Source of the DNA: Polychytrium aggregatum
Lineage: Eukaryota; Chytridiomycota; Chytridiomycetes; Polychytriales
DNA length: 64,000 nucleotides
Assembly: GCF_025602895.1 (NCBI RefSeq)
Contig: NW_026516236.1
Span: forward strand, 393,621-457,620
Reading direction: 5' to 3'
The position numbers were made by a program, and so were the translations under genes. Under the pieces are notes generated by a model that was not told the origin of the DNA, did no database searches, and worked only from the letters and a program-made list of their open reading frames with translations. Positions 47,871 to 56,128 of the stretch are shown here, piece by piece; within the stretch, counting starts at the first letter, position 1; each line of letters starts with the position of its first letter.

Positions 47871-47920
47871 CAGATCCAGAAACGCATCGCTCGCTCAATC
47901 AGTCGTGGGAAGACATCTTG
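47871..47920 (-). pseudogene. Residual 3' end of Tc1/mariner-like transposase in element A
   Basis: On the minus strand it reads KMSSHD-stop-LSERCVSGS, matching QMSSHG-stop-LNVRGASGS at the transposase end of element B. Only this tail remains upstream of the Fanzor gene. Confidence 0.6.
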
Positions 47921-48452
47921 TCAAGGTGAGTCTTGCCTGATAGCCAAACGATCATGTCATCTCGCTGACACACAGCCACGCTTGACTAGGTTTCCAACCA
48001 GAGAGATTCAGATGGTGGTGGTTCTTGTCCGCAATCGGAGTGGAGCTTCCAACAATGATACAATTGGTCATTCCTCCACACCAATCGCCCACCACCACCG
48101 TCAATCGGCTCAAGGTGATAACAAATGCCGTCAACCGACCATGGCCGGATTCCAACTTTTGCTGCTCCACATTCGACGTGACTTTCAGGTGACCGAGATG
48201 AGCAGCCGCGAGGGGCCGGAAAAAATTGATAGTGATGGGTGCGTCTTGAGGCCTGCATTCGAGCCGCACTCCATCCGCTATGAATGAAATGTTCATTCTC
48301 GTGCGCAGCCTGGTCGGATGGCGTGGAGCCGACGTGACTGTCGCGTGACCGCAGGGTGTTCAGCCACAGCTTCCCGCTCGTGCTTGCTGCTGCCCATGTG
48401 CAATTCGACGATGCCTGGGGCTGGTCGCTGACCTGCATCCCACGCATTTGCC
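47921..48452. other. Intergenic region between element A and MscL
   Basis: About 530 bp with no recognised coding sequence. It must hold the MscL promoter. I looked here for the missing right terminal repeat of element A and did not find it. Confidence 0.5.
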
Positions 48453-50187
48453 ATGTCCGGCCGCCGGAGAAAGCCCAGCGACGCTCCAACGCCGCCTCCA
48501 CCAGCGCAGTTTCCCACAGACAGCTACTCCCAGTTGTCCCACCAGGCGCCAGCCGCGACTGCTCCAAGCTCATCCGCGGCGGAGGTCTCGGAGCAGAGGG
48601 GACAGCAAAGTCGAGCCGATGCAGGAGCACAATCCACAGCCGCTCTGGGCCTCAAAAGGCTGCGATCGATCGATGCGATCCGCAGTTCAAGCGATCTGGT
48701 CCGGCAGATGATCCAGACGGACTTTTGGAGGGATTTCAAGACCTTTATTGTCCAGGCAAGCAACTACCTTGGCATTGGCAGACTTGCATGCTTGACGGAT
48801 GATGAAATGCCGCCATGAATCACCAGGGGTTGTCGATGAATGGCTCATCATGTTGGCCCGTGCTTGTTTCAGACTCGAGTTTTGGAGACGGGAGTTGGTG
48901 TCATTATCGGGAGGGCATTCCAGGACATGGTTAGGTAAGCCAAATCATCCGAGCTATCATGGCGACTGGACAAACGATATGATACGATATGATACGATAC
49001 GATACGATACGATACGATACGATACGATACGATACGATACGATACGATACGATACGATACGATACGATACGATACGATACGATACGATACGATACGATAC
49101 GATACGATACGATACGATACGATACGATACGATACGATACGATACGATACGATACGATACGATACGATACGATACGATACGATACGATACGATACGATAC
49201 GATACGATACGATACGATACGATACGATACGATACGATACGATACGATACGATACGATGTGCAAGTAAAAGTAGACAAGGATATTCCCCTAAAAACTCGA
49301 GCAGATGCGCTCCACACTTATATACACTTCAGAGTCGTGACTCAAAGCTCAAAGTTGCCACTGGGAATGCGGCTTCGGCTGTAACTAACGGCGCGATCAA
49401 AAACGCACAGGAGCTTCGTGAACGATGTCATGGTGCCACCGCTGACGCTGTATCTGTTTGGTAAGTCGGAGAGACGCTGCGTTGTCAGCGGATGCGTGTG
49501 CATCTTGGCCATCAAGATATGGCCGAGAATACCATAGCAGAATGATGCGGGTGAGCGCGAGTGATTCGCCGATTGGCTTACGCCCATATCAACTTGATAG
49601 GCGACAATATCATCAACTTCTTTATTTTGCTCAAGTTGGGCAAGTCCGGACGCATCCCTCGGACACTGGACGAGGCACAGACCGACGGAGCTACCACGAT
49701 CCGGATCGGCAAGTTTGTCCGCCAGCTTATCAACTTCCTGACGGTCGGGATTGCCGTGTACTGGCTCCTTGGATGTAGGTGCTTCATGAAAATGCGGACC
49801 CGGATGAGGGCGCGAGTGGCCATGAAAAGCAATGTCCAGGCTCCGATTCTGCGATCTGAGCGGTGCCATACTCCATGTCTCTCAGCCCTCAAGCGGTTTT
49901 TCCAGTGGAAGCTCGATCTGCAACAGACAAAGCGATGCACATTCTGTCAGATGGATATACATCACAGAGCCGTGAGGTCAGTGGCGCACCTAAACTGCTG
50001 CGACTCTGTGCAAATCAGACCAACAAGGGTCGTCATATGCGTGGGCGTGGCGCCATAGTTTGATGTCACTGGAAGCTGACGGCTTCCGTTCTGACGGTTG
50101 TATCGCAGATGCCCGCACTGCACATCGCATTTGGCTACCGACGAAGCCTTGTCGGAATCTACACCGATCACCGTCGAGAAGCCGTAG
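48453..50187 (+). CDS. mscL: Large-conductance mechanosensitive channel (MscL family)
   Basis: Homolog of the bacterial membrane-tension release valve. Exons 48453-48755, 48873-48934, 49411-49460, 49601-49774, 49886-49976 and 50109-50187 sum to 759 nt, 252 residues. After a ~90-residue disordered N-terminal extension come FWRDFKTFIVQ, the first transmembrane helix GVGVIIGRAFQDMV, SFVNDVMVPPL, DNIINFFILLK and GATTIRIGKFVRQLINF. The second helix is LTVGIAVYWLL. A C-terminal zinc ribbon follows, CTFCQMDIHHRAVRCPHC, as in many bacterial MscL proteins. Splice junctions rebuild the bacterial helix without gaps. The first intron starts with GC (CAG|GCAAGC). Intron 48935-49410 carries a (GATAC)56 array. 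Location in this organism (plasma membrane or organelle) is unknown. Confidence 0.9.
48976..49255. repeat. Pentanucleotide array (GATAC)56 in an MscL intron
   Basis: 280 bp of uninterrupted 5-bp units, all GATAC except two GATAT units at the left end. It fills over half of the 476-bp intron. Because 5 is not a multiple of 3, frames on both strands stay open and give long artefactual pentapeptide ORFs. Confidence 0.97.
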
Positions 50188-51000
50188 ATAGCTGACTCTG
50201 GGGTGGGGCCAGAGTGAATTGCAGTCAGTCCAGAAAGAAACGTGATTGTTCCCCTCTGGCATCAGCGGCACATCACTGAATGGTCATGGCCAGCGCACGA
50301 TGTTTTGAATCAGGACATTCACCAATGCTCATACGGCCATTGATAGAAAATACGCGCGCTGCATCGCCGAATGAGCCACCGCTCTGAGCTGTACCGGTTC
50401 GTCCCTCTCTTCAATTATCTTTGTGCGGATGGCATGTATATTGACACCGCTGATGCCGAGTCAAGAATTGGGAGAGAGGAGGTGAATCTCAACCTTAAAA
50501 TTACATAAGATATACAGGAATAAGCGGGCTGAAGAACATGGACGATAGCGCAAAGCGTCCGATCGGGCAGTTGGCTGTGGTGCACACATGGAGGTCAAGC
50601 AGGCAACTGGGCAAACAAGCAAACAAGCAAGCAGGCAAAAGAGTACGGCGCATAAATGAGCTACACGCAGGAGCAATGGCAAACATCAACTTGGCTGGCG
50701 ACTTCCAAGCTTTCAATATTCCAAGATTCCAAGACCGAAAAGCTCGATATTCGACTTGGTCCCATCTATCATCTAGGCGACACTGAAGGTCCAGACCCAC
50801 GACGAATGCCTGTTCAGTCAAACGTCATCTTGCAAGCCAGCGGGCCGAGGTTCGAGTCAACTCCGAGACTCAGGCAGTTAAACAGAGCTGTCTACAACCA
50901 ATAAAATCGGATCAAGCGTTGTCTCGGTCTTAGTCTCAATCGATCGCCTGAGCTCATAGGTTGTCGCAGTGTCAGCTGGAGCCATGTGGCGAGGCAATCT
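50188..51000. other. Intergenic region between MscL and PAM16
   Basis: Contains a small transposon-derived fragment near its left end, then about 650 bp in which I see no coding pattern. An AAACAAGCAAACAAG-type short repeat occurs near 50608-50635. Confidence 0.5.
50219..50330. mobile_element. Deletion-derivative (MITE-like) fragment of the Fanzor/Tc1 element
   Basis: A left-type terminal sequence (50221-50242, sharing TCCAGAAAGAAACG exactly with element A) is followed about 40 bp later by GAATGGTCATGGCCAGCGC. That 19-mer is identical to the sequence at the transposase start codon of element B (55723-55741). The interior is missing and no clear second terminal repeat is visible. Confidence 0.6.
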
Positions 51001-51832
51001 TCAATTCGATGGGGTTGAGTCGGGTGTACTCTTGTTAAAGTCCATCTCGATGCGCTCCTTTGCACGAACAATCTTGGACTGCAGATAGAAGGTTCCACCC
51101 GATGCAGGGTCGTTCGCCTTGAACAGATGGTCGTATTTCTATATGAAGCCAGAGAAGCGACATTAGGGGCTAGCGGAAATGCAACTCGCGGGTATCAATG
51201 AGCCCGCCAGTAAACCGACATCGTTGATCCAAGGTCACCCCCAGCTGTCTTTGCTTCTTCTGCGGGAACGCCTGATCTGGTTGCTCAGGCATGGCTGATG
51301 CCGCCTCTGCCCGAACCGAATCGGTCGCAATCCGCCACAGCCTCCGCGGTCCGCCCTGCTACTTCATTTTGCGCACACCCACCTTCATAACCTCTTCCAT
51401 CGTCAGGTTCTCCTTTCGAACAGCAAGGATCTGCTGCGCCTCATCCAGGGACATGCCCGTCTTTCGAGTGGCGACATCGGCAGCCGACCGAGCACCCGAG
51501 GCACCAGCAACGGCGCCCTTCTTGGATGCTTCACGGAAGGCCTCGACAAAGGCCTTGCCCAGAATCTGGGATCCGACAATGACGATCTGGGTGATAACTC
51601 GCGCAGCCTGCAGCACATCCGAGCAGAAGTGGCGGATATCAACAGACAGTCAGTCGAGACAGTCAGTCGATATAGTCAGTCGAAGCCGTGCTCCTCCAGT
51701 CCAAGTTTGACTGTGTCGGGAAGGATCCAGGACGCAGATGCGGCTGCGAAGGGTATGGCCGCACCGGCGGCAGCATCGCTGGAAGTGCATGGCACAGGAC
51801 AGTTCGGCTCGGAGGAGAGGCGATCTTACCAT
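51001..51832 (-). CDS. PAM16: Presequence translocase motor subunit PAM16/TIM16
   Basis: J-like protein of the mitochondrial matrix face that pairs with and restrains the J-protein PAM18 in the TIM23 import motor. Exons 51832-51830 (the ATG alone), 51607-51383 and 51138-51001 give 366 nt, 121 residues, the usual size. It shows [19 protein letters not shown] (N-terminal targeting helix), [10 protein letters not shown], then the J-like domain [21 protein letters not shown]. In that domain the J-protein HPD triad is replaced, as expected for PAM16. [11 protein letters not shown] follows. The start-codon-only exon is the best fit (ATG followed directly by GTAAGA, next exon in phase), but the exact start is the least certain part. 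Confidence 0.92.
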
Positions 51833-52083
51833 CGGGGTGGAGGTGGAGGTGTTTGGTGGGACGATGGAGTCTGAGGACAACACGGCAGGAAAGGATACCA
51901 GACAGCGGATGCCTCAATCACGACGGCTGGGCGGAAAAAGTTTTGTGTGATTAGTCAGCCGCACTGCTTGCGGGCGGCTCGAATGGACGGCTCGAATGGT
52001 TGGATCGAATGCGGTGCTGCCAACCCGAACCAGCGCCGCGTCCACACCAATCACCATCTCCCCACAAATACAGCCATAAGGCT

Positions 52084-52111
52084 TACACTTTATTCAGAAA
52101 AAAACGGGATA
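52084..52111 (-). repeat. Left terminal inverted repeat of element B
   Basis: About 20 of 28 bases match the inverse of the right end by eye, strongest in the AAAAAACGGGA core. Confidence 0.7.
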
Positions 52112-52183
52112 ATATAGCCGTTTCCATGAACATGTAGTATGTGCTGTGCTCGCGTCTAGCAAAGCCACAAGAAATAAAACAGA

Positions 52184-54551
52184 TCACTTTGGCAGCCTCC
52201 GAGTGAAGACCGCCGGTCGCTCTCCGGTCTCCACAATCGACCTGCATACTGTGATCATGTTGCGCGCCGCATTGACGTCGCGATTCCACACTGTCCGGCA
52301 GCTGGGATTCTTGCAGCTCCTGACAAAGTGGGAATTCGCAACACTGGGCGCATCGAGTCCTTCCAACCGAACTGGCTCCAGGCACTTGGAGCACACTTGC
52401 GAGGTGTTGAACTCGTTCGTCGAGGCCACCTTGACGCTTCCATGATGGTGATTGGGACGGCGACGGTGGTGCTCGAATTGCTCAAAGTACTGAGCGAACC
52501 GCTGCCTCCGAGGGCTGGATGCATAGCCCTTGCCTTGTCGCCATGACGCATTGCCAAAGGCGATCACCACATCGGTCCGTATCGGGGCGTGCCTCAGGAC
52601 GGCCTTGCACATCTTGTCAACGGCCACTTGGCGCCTCTTGTGGCCCGTGAATCGATGGTGACGGGCCTTCTTGCCAAGGTGGAAGTCGAGCTGCACTCGC
52701 AGCTCCAGTCGCAGGACATGGGTGAGATGGACCTTGAAGGCTTCCGAGGACGACACCTTGGGCGAGGGGGTGGTCGACATCCAGGTCTCGATGCTGAGCT
52801 GCTTCTTCTTGGTATTGTGCCACTTAGTATCGGACCTGTGGCCACACATGTGCTGATAGTGACCATTCGAGAATGAGACCACCTCGTCTTGGTGGCCCGG
52901 TGCTTGGATGACCGCCGTGAAGATGGAGCCGACGCCTGGGTCGATTCCAATCCAAGTGGTGCGGTTGGGGTCTGGGTTGCCGATGGCCTGGATGCGCTGC
53001 TCGGCAGTCGGAGGAGGCTCGATGGTCTCGGTGTGATCGGTTCGACGCACAAACTTGACGAGGCCGATGGTGCATCCAATGCCATCGGTGCTGATCTCGT
53101 AGTTGAACAGCTTCTTGTTCACGTCCCGCTCTTGGAAGAGGGAACTACGCAGCTTGAAGCAACTGCGCCAGAGACGATCCTGGTTGTTGACACCGTCCTC
53201 ACCTTCTTCCTTGAGCTTGTCCCTGGTGAGTCCAAGGCGCTTCTTTGGACCCAGGAGCTCCCAGAGTGCGACGGTGTCGATCTTGACATACTTGGCCTTG
53301 GCTGTGCACAGAGGGACCATCGTGCACACGGCCGGAGGAGTGTCGAGAGCGAGCTGCTTCAGTGCCCACTTGATCCTGGATGCCAGCTTGTTGATCTTGG
53401 ACTTGGTGGTGCCGAGCTCAGACTTGGCCTTGGTGAACCTCTTGTCGTCGGAGGGAATGCCTTGGGTAGTGAGCTCGTCCAGCTTGGCCTGGAGCTGCAG
53501 CTCGGTGACTCGGAGGGCGGACATGTCACAGTCGATCCACTTGTGGACATTGTCGACCATCTTGTCCCGGGCGAGGATTCTCACATGGTGTGAGAGGCGA
53601 TGGAGGGCCCGGAAGCGGTCCTGGTCGCTGCTGTACCGAAACTCGTCCAGGATGTGGCCAAACTCGGGATAGAGGAACTCGAGATCGGCCTTGGGTGGAG
53701 TCTGCCCTGGTTTCTCGAAGAGCTCGAGACAGGCCTCGATGGCTTCGTGCTTATGCTTGTTGGCTGGGAAGACGGCAGCGCAGAAGCGGCGAAGGAGTCG
53801 CCAGTATGCCAGGTTGAGGTGGGTGGTGCAGTTGGTGGCATAGGCATTGACAGCCAGTGTGAGAAGCTGACTGTGAGCACCATCAGGCAGACGAGGGGCC
53901 GGAGGCAGGTCTGCGTGCCGAGTGGACTGGTAGATGCCAAAGGAAGCGACCAGCTTCTGCTCGTATTTTTCATTGTCCCTGGCTGTCAAGAGAGGCACCA
54001 GCCTGGACGATCGTGAAGCATTGGCGGATGAATGCAGGGGTGGACTTGGAGATGACGGGGACGGGAAGATCCTGCTCGATGCACCGGAGGATGTGCAGGT
54101 TGAGCAGCCTGGATGCCTCGAACTGGATCTGGGTCATGGCCTCGACGGTGGCCTGGATCTTGTCGCGGAGAGCGGGATTGAGACAACAGCCATCCATGGT
54201 CTGCTTGAAGCAGCTGAACTGAGGGGCCGATGACCTTCCATCCACGAGTGGGACGACAGAACTCTTGAGGGGCCGGTATTTGGGACATTTGCTGGTGTTG
54301 CAGCGTTCGTGATCGGTGCCATCGCACTTGGGACATCGCTTGCCGGTACTCGAGGAAGTAGATGGACCAGGCTCGGTGGGATCGACATCCATTGGATCTG
54401 CAGAAGCAGTGGTGAGCAACGGAGCAACAGAGAAACAAGCATGCGTGGGATCAAAATACGAACCAGAGACAGGCTCCGACTGTGACTTGGCTTTCTTGGG
54501 CCTGGGTGGCCGAGGCTGGCCATCACCGGTACCCTTGCGCTTCGGAGGCAT
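52184..54551 (-). pseudogene. Fanzor nuclease copy B, frameshifted
   Basis: Homolog of copy A in two overlapping frames. 54551-53970 encodes MPPKRKGTGDG, one zinc knuckle of CX2CX4HX7C form and MTQIQFEASRLL, ending at a TGA. 53998-52184 continues with YWRLLRRFC, WIGIDPGVGSIFTAV, IAFGNASWRQGKGY, NEFNTSQVCSKC, a second Cys pair and RDVNAARNM. All nuclease residues named for copy A are kept. Alignment with copy A puts a single-base shift around 53990-54015, in a stretch where A is continuous. No splice sites bracket it. A recent inactivating indel is likeliest; a programmed shift or an assembly error is possible. Copy B ends at LPK, about 100 bp before the terminal repeat. Confidence 0.85.
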
Positions 54552-54801
54552 GGGGGCAGAGGATGCTGGATGCCTGCCAGTGGTACTGGTCAGAACAGAG
54601 ACTTCTCTTTATCGTACAATGGCGCGATGATCAGATCAAGGCGAGATGAGGGAAGAAAGCAGCAGGACGAAGGTGTGGCATTTATACCCGAGAGCAGGAG
54701 CCCGTCTTTGCGGGCTGGTTGGAAGCGACCCTGTTCAAAAATCGCCGAGAGGTTCAAGCCAGGGATGTGATCGTGAGAATGGCGGAGTTGACAGGCCGTT
54801 T

Positions 54802-55726
54802 CAGACCCAGAAGCACCTCGCACATTCAATCAGCCGTGGGAAGACATCTGGAAGCACCCTCCGAACGGCAGACTCAAACAGATGCGACCATCCCGATCCT
54901 GAACCCCTCGGACGCATTCAGCGCTGCCTGCCTTCCTGTACTGGTGCTTCACAATCCCAAAGAAGTTCTCGATGGGATTGAAGTCGGGTGAAGGCAGGTG
55001 GGGTGAAGATCACTGACCATCCTCGGCGCTCGATGCAGTCCAGGACAGCCATTGTCTTGTGCATGCTGACATTGTCCATCACAATCACAGAGTCGTCTGG
55101 GAAGCTCGCTCGCTCAAAGAACTCGACCATCGAGTGTGTCTTGAATGATGTGGGGATGTACATACGATGCAGCACACCAGAGTGGTTGATGGCAAATGCA
55201 GCCGAGACAGACTTGTGTTTCATGTGATTGCGCTGGCGAAGCAGGAGCACCCTTCGGCGAGTATCCGTAAAGAGGGAAAATGGATTTCCTGATCCCTGTC
55301 TCAGTCGACAAAGACGAATCGTCGTGGGTCGATGGAGCGGACCTGGTCCCTGAACTGTGCCAGTCGCTTGGACTTGTAGAGGTGTGTTGCCCTCTTGTGT
55401 GAGAGACCTGCTCGGTGGATGGCAGTGTGGCAGAGTGAGAGTGATACTTTCCTCTGGAGGATGGACTCGAGCTTGCATCGCAACACAGGACCAGTCTGGA
55501 ACGGGTCCTGTTCAATCAGGGTGCGAATGACTGGACATGCCTGCTCGAAGAAAGTGGATCTGCGAGCTGGGACCCGGGATGGGTCATCCAGCTTGCATCC
55601 TCGGTGCCATCGATGGATGGTGTTCTTGGATACACTGAATATGGAGGCGACCTTACGCAGGCTATGGATGAGGGCGTAGCATCGCAATGCGGCGGTGCGA
55701 AAGTCGGATGTGTGGCGAATGGTCAT
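54802..55726 (-). pseudogene. Tc1/mariner-like (IS630 superfamily) DDE transposase, broken
   Basis: An N-terminal helix-turn-helix (SLRKVASIFSVSKNTIHRWH) starts about 85 bp from the right terminal repeat. The catalytic D1 is in RRFVFVD (near 55303), D2 in VIVMDNVSMHK (near 55090), and the third acidic residue is in SPDFNPIENFFG (near 54980). At least three frame changes separate these: just after FVD, within the following ~60 codons, and between TPPA and SPDFNPIE. The gene cannot make a full transposase as it stands. Confidence 0.85.
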
Positions 55727-55784
55727 GGCCAGCGCGCGATAACATTGGGTAACAAAATATTCGATGAATGGTCAAAAACCCGGG

Positions 55785-55812
55785 TGTCCCGTTTTTTATT
55801 GGATTGCCTGTA
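55785..55812 (-). repeat. Right terminal inverted repeat of element B
   Basis: Reverse strand reads TACAGGCAATCCAATAAA then AAACGGGACA. It is about 85 bp from the transposase start and matches the element A terminus better than its own left end. Confidence 0.75.
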
Positions 55813-55863
55813 AATGTTCATGAAACGAAGCAGGGCTCTCCGTGTTCGGGTGCAATGACATAT

Positions 55864-55911
55864 GCTCTCGATCCTGAAGCCACATCCGCTCTCGATCCTG
55901 AAGCCATATCC
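55864..55911. repeat. 24-bp tandem duplication
   Basis: Two copies of a unit beginning GCTCTCGATCCTGAAGCC, differing at one base, just outside the right end of element B. Confidence 0.85.
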
Positions 55912-56128
55912 GCCTTCCACAGCACATTCTCGCCCAGCCAATCCAAGGCCTCTATCAAGCCACCAGATTGAACGGGCCATAGTTCCACCCAGAGGGCTGG
56001 AGTCATAGACAAGACAGTATTACGACTTGTTCCATCGGGCCTTGTGTACCGATAGATAGATAGGCACATGGCATCCCAAGAAATTAGTGGGGTATGCCGC
56101 GGGGTTATGCCAAAATGTTAGTCGTCGC

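Larger units (their letters stand above)
45081..47920 (-). mobile_element. Fanzor-carrying Tc1/mariner-like element remnant (element A)
   Basis: Bounded on the left by a terminal repeat (45081-45110) preceded by TA at the tip. It contains an intact Fanzor gene. On the right it keeps a 50-bp block (47871-47920) matching, at 41 of 50 bases by eye, the transposase 3' end of element B (54802-54850). The rest of the transposase and the right terminal repeat are not visible, so the element is truncated on its right side. Confidence 0.75.
52084..55812 (-). mobile_element. Tc1/mariner-type transposon carrying Fanzor (element B)
   Basis: 3.7-kb element with inverted ends: left TACACTTTATTCAG... (52084-52111) and right, on the reverse strand, TACAGGCAATCCAATAAA... 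(55812-55785). Both run into AAACGGGA. The TA at each tip fits a Tc1/mariner TA target duplication. Order on the minus strand is right end, transposase, Fanzor, left end. Both genes are frameshifted, so the element looks non-autonomous now. Confidence 0.8.

Noticed and set aside
48976-49255. Repeat array as a CRISPR-like array
   Set aside because: Units are contiguous 5-mers with no spacers; it is a simple microsatellite.
48799-49464. ORFs made of repeated YDTIR or SYRIV pentapeptides on both strands
   Set aside because: They are translations of the (GATAC)n intron array, which is open in every frame. The flanking MscL exons explain the locus.
52889-53593. 234-residue plus-strand frame opposite Fanzor B
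   Set aside because: Antisense shadow of the nuclease coding strand, with no motif of its own.
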